From Sipunculus nudus (Eukaryota > Annelida > Sipuncula > Golfingiida > Sipunculidae): a DNA stretch of 64,000 nucleotides. Under the pieces are notes generated by a model. It was given only the letters and a program-made list of their open reading frames with translations. It was not told the DNA's origin and made no database searches. The DNA lies in the NCBI GenBank assembly GCA_026874595.1, contig CM049307.1, forward strand, positions 92,044,330-92,108,329, in the 5' to 3' direction. The position numbers and the translations under genes are program-made. Shown one piece after another: positions 1 to 11,111 of this stretch. Within the stretch, counting starts at the first letter, position 1; every line of letters begins with the position of its first letter.

Positions 1-537
1 AAATACTAGACATGGTGCGAATGCTTTGCAAATGTATTTGAATACAAATATGAATATGTACTGTATTAAAAAATTTTATTGCATAAGAATGAGTATTCAG
101 GAAAAAATGAAAGTATTTGAATACCAGTGCAGATACTTTTAAAATGTGTTCATGAATGCATTCATGAATATATTCTATAATATTATTTCAATAATCATTT
201 CAGTTATATTATATTTTTAAAAATCATATGATTTTCTTATTATTTTTTTAAATAAAAATTATATCGGCACAATATTTGTTATTAAATTTTAATAAATAGT
301 TAAACTCTTTTATAATATGTGCTGCTTAAAAGTTATATGACCAAGTCAAAATCTGTGTGACAATAGCACTCCATTTGTTAATAAAATAAATGAAATCAAT
401 CCTCTTCCCTGTCTCCAAAGATACTATCAAAATCATACATAAGCTAAACACCAACAACTCATAGTAAAGCTTATATTTATTACCACACAAAACAAGCATG
501 TGCCTCTTTCCCAAATCATATTTTTTATCCTATATAA
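1..537. other. AT-rich non-coding DNA
   Basis: This stretch is strongly A+T rich, with many short A and T runs. The only open frames are short and overlap each other on both strands. No splice-bounded exon, RNA gene or clear repeat terminus was seen. Confidence 0.6.
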
Positions 538-570
538 CAGCTGAGCGCCGTGACACATGGGTCCCTTGTT
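538..570 (+). mobile_element. H1 Helentron-like element, isolated 3' end
   Basis: A lone copy of the H1 3' terminus: CAGCTGAGCGCCGTGAC, then a near-palindrome (ACACATGGGT here, ACCCATGGGT in better copies), ending CCCTTGTT. No matching 5' head lies upstream inside the window, so the element either begins left of the window or is decayed. Confidence 0.7.
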
Positions 571-812
571 TATGCGTTTGCCACGCGGCAATCGCATGCC
601 CTTTTCACACTGCTGAACAGACTCAAAGATGCAATGACAGCAGGGATACGGGGAAATCCCACATGTCCCACCGTGCACATGTGCATGCTGGCCCTGCAGG
701 TTCCCTGTATAAACATGTACAAGTAAGTGTTAAACACTCGAAATTTGTATCCATTAACTAAATTCTGGATTTGATTTTACCATATTGGAGCATATCCAAT
801 CATTTACATCCT

Positions 813-1000
813 TCATACTCCTCCAGTATGGTTCACTGGTATTAATTCATTCTGGCCATCTGGTACAAGGGACAAATAGAGCTGAGTATCATCCACATAC
901 AGATGAGCATATACCATGGTCTTTGAGTAAATGACCCAAAGGTTGCATGTAAATGCTGAACAACATGGGTCAGATAACTGAACCCTTAGGAACACTATAA
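813..1000 (-). pseudogene. Non-LTR retrotransposon reverse-transcriptase remnant
   Basis: Read on the minus strand, one frame contains AHLYVDDTQLYLSL, the reverse-transcriptase active-site box (Y-x-D-D followed by TQLYL) typical of CR1/L2-type non-LTR retrotransposons. Just upstream in another frame is a match to the preceding RT block (PKGSV, then a stop codon, then PMLFSIYMQPLG). The two blocks lie in different frames, and the first is broken by an in-frame stop, so this is a dead fragment. Only about 60 codons of the roughly 250-codon RT domain are recognisable, and no endonuclease domain or 3' tail was seen. The clade is inferred from the motif style alone. Confidence 0.75.
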
Positions 1001-1069
1001 GAGAAGTGATGACTGTTGGACATTTGGCCATTGAGTGTTTATAACTGAGGATAGTAAATGAAGATATTA

Positions 1070-1407
1070 GGCCAAAAAAAATTAAAGGTATGGTTCTCAG
1101 GCACCGCCCGCATCAATATTAAACCCCCGCGCTTAAAAAATTTTTACTTTGATTTTCAATAAAAACTTTCCAATTTTGAGCTGCTGCCGCTCCAACATTT
1201 CTTTCAAGAAGGTAAAACCATACAATTTCCTTTGTTTTGTAGTGCTTTTACTTATTTAGCAAAATAAAACTGTTATTTTCATGCTTTTCCCTTATCATTT
1301 GACATTTTTATCGAAACATACCAAAAAATTTAAAATAAAAAAAGCGCCCGCCCGCATTGATTTCTGAAAAAAGTGCCTGAGAACCATACCTTTTTTTTAT
1401 TTTGGCC
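1070..1407. mobile_element. MITE with long GGCCAAAA terminal inverted repeats
   Basis: The ends form inverted repeats of about 35 bp: both start GGCC, then an A-rich run, then AAAGGTATGGTTCTCAGGCAC. Inside each end lie CGCCCGC words. The flanks are TTA on each side (ATATTA before, TTAATG after), consistent with the 3-bp TTA/TWA target duplication of PIF/Harbinger elements. There is no coding capacity. The family assignment rests on the target-site length and is tentative. Confidence 0.75.
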
Positions 1408-2412
1408 TTAATGAAACCATTTTATTGAAGAGTACCTGATATTAAGATGAAGAGTGACCATATCTGTCCCAAAATTGCTCCAGTGATTCCTCAACATGAG
1501 CTCTCTATATATACACCTTACCCATAACTCTTAACCAAACAAACAATGTATTCATAATTCTGGTCAATGTTATTCTAGTGATTTACTGCTCAGTTACTGG
1601 ATATGTATACCACTCTCAGCCTGACAAGCTTCAGCAGGCTGCGTCAGTAAGATCCAACAGCTGTGCTATATCAAACGCTGTGCCATGGCCGTGCCTTACA
1701 ATAGGAGTAATAGGGTTAATGGGCATAATTGGAAATAGTGCATGGCTGATGCTATTAAAGCACAGATGATACATAAGTGCTGGCAGGGCTTCCTAGAGTT
1801 GGATCTCCATTTATATAAACTCCTTATTTTAACCCATGTTTGGCTGTGCAGAACACATGGCTTGTAGCAAAACAAAATTGTGGGTAAAACCCAGAAAAAA
1901 AATTGGGGGTTAAACAGAAAATTAGCTGTTGTGAATCATACACGGTACTAAGCTAATTGTAGCAAGAGTTCTCTAAATTAAGTGCGTTCCTGTAAATGTC
2001 TGTATTGTTGGCCAGGGTACTATCATCGATCATCTGATCATCGATTGCAAGGTGCTATAATAGATTACAAGTTTGTACATAATTTAGGCTAAGTGATGAT
2101 GAAATGTATGCTGTCATTTGATTCCGGTTACAAGCAAACTCTCGAAAAGTGGAATTCTATTAGTACATATATTCTTTACCAAAATGCACTGAACATTTTG
2201 TATTGTATTTTTATTCTTCCAACCTTAGAAAAGATAGGTTTGTATGACCTACTTTCTTTGAGCTATGGCTTGTAAAAGGGCCAGTCATCATATCACAAGT
2301 CCTGCCTTACAGCAGTGGAGAATGCTTTGTTAATATAGGCCAGTAGTTTGAGATTCTGCTGCAAGTTACAGTGGTTTGATTGTTAACTTTATATTTTGTG
2401 ATTTCTTTGCAG
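1408..2412 (+). other. Intronic DNA upstream of the first visible exon
   Basis: By position this is intron sequence of the plus-strand gene whose exon starts at 2413. It ends in a pyrimidine-rich stretch and TTTGCAG acceptor. I see nothing else in it that I can name. Confidence 0.45.
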
Positions 2413-2487
2413 AGGAGCTGGATAACCTGTTAAGCAAACTGAGAGTCGAGTACAATGCAGAACACAGTCTGAAAGGCATGCAGAAAG
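2413..2487 (+). CDS. ANAPC16: Internal exon, APC/C subunit 16-like small coiled-coil protein (partial)
   Basis: A 75-bp internal exon is bounded by TTTGCAG on the left and G|GTAATA on the right. It starts with the last two bases of a codon and ends with the first base of one. It reads ELDNLLSKLRVEYNAEHSL, then KGMQK: charged and leucine-spaced, fitting a helix or coiled coil. The split last codon joins cleanly to the exon at 21607, giving GAA (Glu), which is strong support that both belong to one gene. The name rests on the second exon, whose C-terminus resembles ANAPC16, a small subunit of the anaphase-promoting complex. This exon alone would not identify it. Earlier exons, including the start codon, must lie left of the window. 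Confidence 0.6.
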
Positions 2488-3136
2488 GTAATAAAAGACA
2501 AGAGATACAATGTGGTGATCAGTTTTCTGATTTGGTCAATATTTACATGATTCTAATATTCAGATTGTGTTTACTCTTTTGAGTGCTCTGGACGTATGAG
2601 TTTTACAAATATTTACATGAAAACAAAAAAAAATGAATTTGAAAGAATGCGCCTCATTCTGGGGTTGTAAAATTGCATTTGAAAAATGGTGGTTTGGATT
2701 GTAACCCCGCTATTATCAATTCTTAACCTCCACATTGTTACGTTTTGATTTTGACATTTTTTTCATGTACCACCCAAAACGGCTCCATGGGCTGTCAAAT
2801 TTGACAGAGCATGATGTGATATAATAGTGTGTGTGCTAAAGAACTGGTGTCAACGCTCACCAGTAAACTGCTCTAGTCACATAGAAACAAAATAGCATTG
2901 ATAAACAGAGGCAAGCTACATTATTTCTCTACTTACTGAAATAAACTAACATCAGTTGTGATAAAACAAACGCTTTGATAAAAAAGAAAAGTCTAAAATT
3001 GAATTGAGAATCTAATCAGATAGAAGGAATCTGTTAATTAAATTGATTCACAGGCCCTCACATCTATAGGACTTCTTGTCAGTCTTCTTGAACTTTATAG
3101 TTTTTACAAACATTGACATTAAATAAGAAAAAATAA

Positions 3137-3328
3137 ACAGTAGAATCTCTATAATGTGGGCATCCTTGGGACTGTACCAAATGGCCCACACTGCAGAGGT
3201 GCCCACTATATGGAGGTCATTACTGTAACATAAATAAAAAGAGCGAGAAAAACGGAGATTTTTAAACTTGCCCACTTTATAGAGGTGCCCACTTTATGGA
3301 GATGGCCACTGGGAGAGGTTTCACTGTA
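3137..3328. mobile_element. Short MITE, CAGTAGAATCTCT ends
   Basis: The left end reads ACAGTAGAATCTCT. The right end is its imperfect complement, GAGAGGTTTCACTGT. The interior contains repeated 'cccact(a/t)tat-gaggtg' phrases. At about 190 bp with TA at the right border, it looks like a non-autonomous Tc1/mariner-type element. The left flank has AA instead of TA, so the duplication is degraded. Confidence 0.6.
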
Positions 3329-3904
3329 TTATATATATGAGAATGTTTCATTCATACATGTACCTGTTACAGAGTTTGTTCAAGTTTGAAGTAAATCAGC
3401 CTAACCTCTGTTTTTATGAACTTTCACAGAAATCTTACCATCATACGTGTAAGCCATCCACTCATGGATATTTCAACACAGAGCTTGGCATTCACTTCAG
3501 TACTATTTGGGCAGGACATCTAGCTTTTACTTGCCCTACAAAAATCAGTGGCCATAGCCACATAGGCAAAGGGTGAACAAATTGTGTTGCATAATTTGTT
3601 GCATGTTAGACAGTTAACAAGTTTCTCTTTGTTAATTATATTTCTCTTTACTATTTGTACAGATAAATGTACAGATAACTTCAGATAAAGAGGTTTTATT
3701 AATAGAATTTCATTTCTCCAATGAAGAAAATGGCTAACTGAAAATAAGTTAAGATTCAATCCTTTGGTTAAAGTTTATGTGAACCCACATGCCTGTTTGG
3801 GCAAGTAGGAGCAGCATTTGGTTGCCCTACCAGCAATTTCTGGGTCTTTTACTTGCCCCATGCAAATGGTTAATGCAATGCAGATGGCATTGGGATGTTT
3901 TCAC
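3329..3904. other. Intronic DNA, no gene seen
   Basis: Two stretches share the phrase TTTTACTTGCCC (near 3527 and 3849), suggesting an old repeat. Nothing coding or structured was recognised. Confidence 0.4.
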
Positions 3905-4290
3905 AGGAGTTTCAGCTGGAGAACTCCTCTGAGACCCTTGGACCGATCATTCCAAGACCTAGCATAATAATTGGTTCACTTGTAAACTGGTGGTGCCACC
4001 TACTATCATGTTTGTGCGGCGTCCATTCATGTGTTTGGTGATTGGTTTAACAATGTATTAGGCTGAGATCTTATATGTCCATATATCTTGGATACATCCA
4101 TCTCGTACTCAAGACTGGGTGTAACCATCTGTAATCATATTTGCATGGCATCCATTCATGTATTTGCGTTGGGTGAAAACCACTCATATCTCACAAGTGG
4201 TTTAATATACTGGTCTGAAATTTGACATGTACATCCATTTTTGGGGGGTTTCTCATAGAGCAGACAGGTGGCACCACCTACCTTCCCATT
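3905..4290 (+). mobile_element. Decayed H2 rolling-circle-like fragment
   Basis: It contains the H2 signature GAACTCCTCTGAGACCCTTG followed by 'gaccgat...tggttcacttgtaaactggtg' and a degraded GGTGGTGCCACC, in the same order as in the intact copy at 59393. Neither terminus is recognisable, so boundaries are approximate. Confidence 0.6.
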
Positions 4291-4536
4291 AACCTGTTGT
4301 CAACTGTACATTTGTTGTATATCAGTATAGCTACATAGTGAACTAAATGTATTTGTAGTCATAAGACTACCAGAATTCCCCTGTCAGGATCCCCCCATTA
4401 AGCCTTCATGTGTTGTATTAGAGGGTCACATTAGTTTATCTGGTCAATTGCTGAAGAAATGCCATCCCTAATACCAATGAATGGACCAGTCCCTACCAGA
4501 CATGGGGTCTATTACAGTTGTTCCATCACTATAACT

Positions 4537-4650
4537 ATTACTATTACTTTCAATTTCTGATATTACTATTACTATTACTATTACCACATTTTATCTTGTA
4601 TTACTATTACTATTACTATGGTATCTATTACTATTACTATTACTATTACT
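4537..4650. repeat. TATTAC-type microsatellite
   Basis: Runs of ATTACT/TATTAC hexamers are interrupted by short non-repeat stretches. It is a simple-sequence repeat with no sign of coding. Confidence 0.85.
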
Positions 4651-4740
4651 TAAACTGATCGGAAGATTCTAGACCTTGCACAGCCATGAGTGCTAAAAAC
4701 TAGCACTACAATCACATGTTTAAATAATATTACAAGCACC

Positions 4741-5527
4741 TACAGTAGAGCGCCGTTTTTCAGAAAGCGTCAGGGGACAAGCTTTTTGTTCGTATAAATG
4801 AACATTCGGAAATGCGGACAAGGGGTTATTGGCAAGTTAGTACTACAGTTAATGATTAACTTAATGTCATTTTACCTGAGGAACACGGTATTTCTTTTTG
4901 ATATTCGTTATTGACGACCGGGACATAAAAGATATTGGATTATTGCTGAGCATAATTGGCAAAGATCTGTCTAACCTGTTTTTTTCATCAAATTCACGGA
5001 AAAGGTCAAATGATATCGCCAAGGAACACGGTGTTTCTTTTCGATCAACGTTATTGAAGACTCGGACATATTAAAGCTGCTCGAGCACAAGCAATTAGTG
5101 AATTATACCTCACCCATGCTGATATGAGTTAACTGCTCAGTTATTTGGCCTGACATCCTGCCCCAAGCCGACGAACTATGCTTGCTTGAGTACAAATGAG
5201 ATGTGTATGTTACATACAAGTGCTTTTAGATAAACTGCTCAGTCGCTTGCTAGGGGTACAGAGGGCCGAGCGTTGCGGGGATAGCTGTAGTTTTCACACC
5301 TTTGCCCCAGCAATAACATCGGACCAGAATTAATTAATTAGGGTCACCACTGGGCTGTACACATTACTGCAGGCTTTGTGACTCGTAATTACAAATATTC
5401 ATTTTAGATATTTACATAGTTGACATATATTTCGGAAATATGAATAAATGTTTGGTTCCCGATTTCAATTTTCGGAAAAAAGGAATTTTCCGAAATTTGG
5501 CATTCAGAAATACGGCGCTCTACTGTA
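4741..5527. mobile_element. 787-bp MITE with TACAGTAGAGCGCCG inverted ends
   Basis: The left end is TACAGTAGAGCGCCGTTTTTC and the right end GAAATACGGCGCTCTACTGTA: near-perfect terminal inverted repeats with TA at each border, as expected of Tc1/mariner-type insertions. Internally a stretch beginning GGAACACGGT occurs twice (near 4880 and 5025), so part of the interior was duplicated. No transposase frame is present. Confidence 0.85.
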
Positions 5528-6559
5528 ATCATCCAGTTACCTACACAACTTTCTTATACTGTGTCTGTCGTTTACAAGAAGCCTTATGACTATTATTTTA
5601 GCTTCTTTAATCCTGTTTTTTTTTTTAATATTTTGAAACCTCAACGATAGTTATTGGGGCGTGACAAGACGAAATTATAAGATACTTGTATGAACTCTTG
5701 AATACATGTAATTTAAAAGCAACCCATTGTAAAGGCCCTGGCGTATGTAAAATATTGATTTATAATCATATGCATACTTTTACATTTTATATTATTTTCA
5801 TATATATTTCACATAAATTTATTTTATAGTACATACTTCTGTTTACATTTAATCTTCTTTCTCATAGTTAATAATTAATGATTTTCAGAGTAACTAAAAA
5901 TTGTCTCCAGAGGAATTATTCAGGATTATTGCATATTATTATTTAGTATCAAAGCATACATTTCAGTCCTTAATGTATGTAATAGGAGAGGAATTTATGG
6001 AGAGCTGTGTCCTTTTTATAGTCCTTATAAATATATCCAATAAAAATACTGTTTACATCAAGATTCTGGACAGAACCAAACATGAGACAAAAGTACCCCA
6101 TCATCTACCTAGGGTGTATATGTTCATTTGGATGTGATGCCATGTTTTATTCCATCACATAGTACATCTTAAGAGTGAACAGAGAGGTGGTAAACTTTAC
6201 AATAATGGTAGCATGCATGGCTTTTACTCTTCAGGCATGCCCTTCTTCATTGCAGAAAGCCAGCATAGGATACTTTAGGAATATGGAGTGATTTAAATTT
6301 ACATTAATTTTACAAAACAAATAAAATATTATTTAAATCACTTTCACAATAAATTTGGTATTAAATAATCTTGTACTTTGAATTTTGTACATAATAGGAT
6401 ATTGCTTTCCAAACTGTTATTACTGGTGCAGAAACATTGAAAATGCATTCAAATCCAGTATGTTAAATTAGTTATTGGTTTGGCCACCAGATAGCGCTTC
6501 ATAGCCATTTTCATTCTGGTGTAAGATTTTATGGCCTTTGACCTTGGGGCATTTTAAAC
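5528..6559. other. Intronic DNA, no gene seen
   Basis: AT-rich sequence with scattered short open frames. I saw no exon borders, repeats with clear ends or RNA genes. Confidence 0.45.
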
Positions 6560-7612
6560 TACAGTGGAACCCCCCCTTGCGACCACCCCACAATTGCGAC
6601 CACCCCACAATTACGACCATTTTGCTTGGTCCCAAATTTTTTTTAGTTTATTTATGTTTAAAAATGACTCAAAATTACGACCACCCCTGAATTCAGAATA
6701 ACGACCCGATTTCCTGGCCCCAGCGCTAATGCGACCCTGCTAATGCGACCACCGCCGAGAAGTGCTGAAACAACATTTGTCACGAGTCAATGGCTGGTTG
6801 TTGTCACAGGCGCCTTAACGAAAGATCAAAGCAGGTGACATATCTTCCCGACTCGGTGTCCTTCGCTGAGATTCGTTGAGGTGTAGGTTATAGATCAAAG
6901 AGCCTGATTACTTAATTAGCCGGTCTGACCTGGGGTCAGATGCTAATTGCCCCTCAGTGATCACCTGTATTACAGCTAAGTGTGGGGTTGTGGGCTTAAT
7001 ATTTCAACTCATCACATATTGTTCGATCCTCATTGGTAAAATTAACGACCTAGTTAATCCTAAATGTGTTCATACCTGGTTAAGTTTGCATTAAATTGCT
7101 TGCTGTTAGGCAACCATGCCTCTGAAAGAGCTCTCCTTGAAGGATAAAGTGGCGTTAATAAAGGTGGCAACACCACGCGCAGTCAGCACCAAATGGCTCA
7201 GCAGTTTAGCGTCGGGAAAACTCAAGTGTACGCAATATATACTCAAGCGGAAGGCTAAAAATATGACAGCCATGTATTATGTCCAATATGCATTAAGTAG
7301 GTTGTAATCGTATTGCCTTAGTGTTATTATTTGTTAATCATCAGTCACTACGTATGTGTACATGCATATTAATTTTTATCATGAATAAATATGTTCAGCT
7401 AGACACAAAAAACATTCATAATAAGGGTCCTCCGCTAAGTAAAATATTTTGTTATAATTCACATTAAAAATATGCAATAGATAAACTATGATACACGTAA
7501 AATATTAGCATGTTATATGCGACCACGGTAAGAGTTTCACAAATACGACCACCCCCAAATTACGACCACTTTGCTCAGTTGTTGGTGGTCGTAATTGTGG
7601 GGTTCCACTGTA
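6560..7612 (+). mobile_element. Non-autonomous pogo/Tigger-like element, CAGTGGAACCCC ends
   Basis: The left end is TACAGTGGAACCCC followed by 'gcgaccaccccacaattgcgac'. The right end is its complement, GGGGTTCCACTGTA, preceded by 'gtggtcgtaattgt'. Repeated CGACCA words continue the inverted ends for well over 40 bp on both sides. TA borders both ends. The interior has a remnant of a CENP-B/psq-type DNA-binding domain, so the element derives from a pogo/Tigger-like transposon that has lost its catalytic region. Confidence 0.85.
7116..7260 (+). pseudogene. Frameshifted pogo/Tigger transposase N-terminus
   Basis: The frame starting at 7116 reads MPLKELSLKDKVALIKVA, which fits the first helix of the psq-type helix-turn-helix that opens pogo/Tigger transposases. 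From about 7190 the match continues in another frame as MAQQFSVGKTQVYAI, the expected second and third helices. A small indel has therefore broken it. There is no CENP-B-type second domain and no DDE catalytic domain. The terminal inverted repeats around it support the assignment. Confidence 0.75.
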
Positions 7613-8088
7613 TATTTTAATTAAGCCATTAACCAAAAATGTAAACTCTTTTGTCTTTCATATTGTTACATGTTTATGGAAACATGAACTGTTTAATGAA
7701 TGAGGAAGTTAAAGGAATATGTTTATTCATTGCTCTTCAACATAGCATTTTGTATTATTACAGTAATGCCAACTAAACTAGAAAGCACAGAGCGCATACC
7801 TCTGCCAACACCTGTATCAGTATCCATTTCTTCCCTCAAAATTTGATCAATTCATATCATGCCATTCCAAAATGTGCATTAATTCACTGAAATTTATTAA
7901 AAACAAAGTTGATATTGACATAACATAATTATTAACTAGGAAACAGGAAAAAGCCAATTGCCTACACTTCCACAAAAGTTAGTGAAAATCATTATGAACA
8001 ACTGGAGATTTGGTGTTGGGAAAAACTGTTAAAGATTTCCCATGGCAATTCCCATGACTGATACCCTCCTCAGGCAGGGGTTTTACAC
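7613..8088. other. Intronic DNA, no gene seen
   Basis: AT-rich spacer between the pogo-like element and the first full H1 copy. Nothing recognisable. Confidence 0.4.
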
Positions 8089-10511
8089 TTTTTAGCTCAG
8101 CTGACTTTCAGTCATGCTGGGCTATAGCGATGGGTCTTTGTCCGGCGTCCTTCCGTCTGTCCGGCCGGCCGGCCGGCCGTCCGTTAGCAGGGCACAAATC
8201 GTAACCATAGGGGCTAGGGCCATGAACCCTATGCAGTCTTAGAGGTTCTAAAAAGATCTCCTTGCAAACCTGAAATTAGGCCACTGCGACCTATATTCTC
8301 GAAGTTATGGGGTGTGTTTGCACCCCCCAGAAATAATTCTTTTAGCCAAAATTTTCATCCCAAACCTTCCATCTTTCACATACAGCTCACCTACCAACAG
8401 GGGAAGAACCATAATTATTTTGAGGTCACAAGGTCAAAGGTCAAGGTCACAGAACCAACTTCTTTGAAAAGCCTCAGGATGCATTTTAAGCCAAACCTTT
8501 CACCCAAAATCTTTGATCTTTCACATATAGCTCACCTACTAAGTGGGAGAAGAATCCTATAGATGTTGAGGTCACAAGGTCAAAGGTCAGGGTCACAGGA
8601 TCCACTTCTTTGAAAAGGTTGTGGACACATTTCAAGCATGACCTTTTATTCCAAACCTTTCAGCACTGATATCCCTTCTCTGCCAACAGGGGAAAAGACC
8701 TGTTGATTTTGAGGTCAAAGGTCAATTTCACAGCACCCTCTTCTTGCGTGGAGTCATTTTCAGCAAACTTTTCAATCTATTCTTTCCATCTGTCATATAT
8801 GGCTTACCTACCAATAGGAGAAGAAGCCTATTGATGTTGAGTTCAAAAGGTCAAAGGTCAAGGTCACAATATTGTTCTAAATGCTTGGGAACATATTTCA
8901 AGTGAAACTGTTCAACCCAAACCTTCAGTCTTTCACATATGCCACATCTATGCATCACTGAATTTGATTCAAACTTCATATTTATGGGTCTTTTTGCATG
9001 AAGAAATAACTAATTGATTTTGAGGTCAGCTGGTCAGGAGGTTAAATGTTGCAGGTCTAAGTTATTCACTCATTGGTTGCCAAGTAATTACACCCAGCCA
9101 GATGTAAGTGGTTAGTAGTTACCCATCATTTAGAAAGAATCCAGTTGATATGTGGGCAAAAGGCCAAGGTCATAGGTCAGGGATGTTCACAATAACTTAT
9201 TTTGTAGACCATCTCTATTTTTCTTGTTTTCTTGTATATATAACCATATGGCACTCACAACTGGTACATCTCACTATGTGACCATAATTGTCAGTGACAC
9301 TTGTGATATATGACTCCCTTTTGTATCAGCTCATGGAGTGATAAGGATATATCATTAGTGCATAACAAAAACACTGTTGCCGGAATGCTTTGGCCAGGCA
9401 TTAAGACTATGAGAGTTAAGTGTTTAGCTACTGATTTATAAAATGATGGGAACATTTTGCAGTTTATATCATGGAATCATAGCAATAAACTTAGTTTTCT
9501 AGATATCTGAATATTATTATACAAATCATCAGATATACCAGCAAGTGTTTGTTCTGATAATATGTGGGTCTGTACCTGGATTTAGGATGGCTTTATTTGA
9601 TAACAAGACTCTTAGTGATGCATTTCTTTTCTTTTAGGTTTTGCAGTTTACCTACCCTGCTGACCCCATTGAATAGCAAGCTGATAATTAAAACAAATTG
9701 GACTTGCACTTTTTACATTTGCATGTTCATAATCTGATATGAGAGCTCTCCAACCTGTTCATGCCTTTTGAATTGTTTTGGACATTCATAACTGTTACAT
9801 TCTTTGAAGCAATTGCTACAAGTTTAGTGTCTTATTGGAGGATGTGTGACTTGTCAGAAAACCATTATGTCTGCCAGGTAGCCATTTTAGAAATCCTTTT
9901 GCCAGGACAGTTTCTGTGATTTTTTTATGATGTTTGGTCCCTTTTAGAGGATGTTTGTTGTTCAATTTCTGACCTGTCAGAAATCCAATATGGCCACCGG
10001 GACGCCATCTTTAAATTCCTTTAGAACATATTATCTCAAGAACTATTAAAGTGAATGCAGTGGGATGTATATTAATGTAATCTTGCATTGGGTCAAAGAT
10101 TTCTTAATAAATATGACCATCATTTATGAAAGCTCAGTACAGTTGGCTTGTATTAAATAAAAATTAATATGGAAGCACCTGTTTCACAATAATTCTTGCA
10201 TGGATTTCCTTGATCGTTTGCTATGTTTTGATCTTATATGTGGCCTGTGTGGTATTCCTTTTGAGACTGACAGGTATCGAGCAAGCTGTGGGATTAGTTC
10301 CTGATAGCTCAACAACCATACATTTTGCCTCAGACCATCATTCACTATGTTTTAACCAGACATATATGATAAGAATTTATGGCAATGTAGAAAGTTTAAA
10401 CAAAATTGGCATATAGGTTCTGCAACAATTTTACAAGAAGTTGTGAATTGCAGCCCATGATGTCGCAGGTCATGCTTGGCAGCTGAGCGTCATGACCCTG
10501 GGTCACTTGTT
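8089..10511 (+). mobile_element. H1 Helentron-like element, subfamily a, copy 1
   Basis: The 5' end sits in a T run and reads TTTTAGCTCAGCTGAC, forming a hairpin with the following GTCATGCTGGGCTA. Next comes a TCCG/CCGG microsatellite (8152-8184). The 3' end has AGCTGAGCGTCATGACC, then a short palindrome and CACTTGTT. The word GCTCAGCTG near the 5' end returns inverted (CAGCTGAGC) near the 3' end. This layout matches non-autonomous Helentrons. The interior carries repeated AGGTCA clusters. A second copy of nearly the same length lies at 15115-17551. There is no Rep/helicase frame. The family name is inferred from architecture. Confidence 0.8.
8421..8866 (+). promoter_or_regulatory. AGGTCA direct-repeat clusters inside H1a copy 1
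   Basis: The phrase AGGTCAAAGGTCA occurs at 8431-8443, 8577-8589, 8712-8724 and 8848-8860, spaced about 135-146 bp and often followed by a third half-site. It is a perfect DR1, the layout bound by RXR/HNF4-type nuclear receptors; TCAAGGTCA is also an extended ERR/SF-1-type half-site. Whether anything binds here is unknown. The repetition may only reflect internal tandem duplication. Confidence 0.45.
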
Positions 10512-10556
10512 TTATAACCATTGCTTTGTGCAGCAAGTTCACTGGTTGTGAACACC

Positions 10557-10690
10557 AGGGTGGGCACAGAGCAAAGAATTGTAATCAGACCATTGAGAGC
10601 ATGATAAAGCATTGTGCACCAGCTCCAAATTTTAAACATGCGACACCCTCTGTTGGTCTGATTTCACCAATTCTAGCACAGGGCTAAAAA
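10557..10690. repeat. Fold-back repeat, decayed relative of 41858-42090
   Basis: AATCAGACCA near the left and TTGGTCTGATT near the right are inverted, with GGGC/GCACAG words outside them. The same phrases build the longer fold-back at 41858-42090. Confidence 0.55.
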
Positions 10691-10748
10691 TTGGACGAAT
10701 GAGAGTGGGTGTTTCTGTGATATCTGACCACTCAGAGAGGGTGTTGCA

Positions 10749-11111
10749 TTTTTAGCTCAGGTGCCTGACGGTCAACTGAGGTTTGGGTGTGGCACTTTGT
10801 CATGTCCCTCTGGTTGTCTGGCAGTCCAGTCGTCAGTTAGCAGGACACAAATGGTAACTGCAGGACCTAGAAACATCTAATTGTACATCCAAAGAGGTCA
10901 ATAAAAAAATCTCTGGGGAAACCTGAAATTAGGTCAATGTGACCTATATCCTTTGGCCCAGAATAATAAAAAAATTGATACACAACCTCAAGTATCTTGA
11001 TAATTAATGCATGGATTGCCATGCATCTTGCCTTGAATATTAACAATGACTAGTTTTGTCAGTTCCCAAAACCTGGTTTCACCACCTGTAATTTTTTTCT
11101 CCTTTTTACAA
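10749..11111 (+). mobile_element. H1 element, decayed 5' fragment
   Basis: It starts TTTTTAGCTCAGGTGCCTGAC with a weak hairpin partner GTCAACTGAG. It continues through 'gtcagttagcaggacacaaatggtaac' and 'gaaattaggtcaatgtgacctatatcc', as in H1a. It is truncated by, or runs into, the H1b copy at 11112. Confidence 0.65.
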
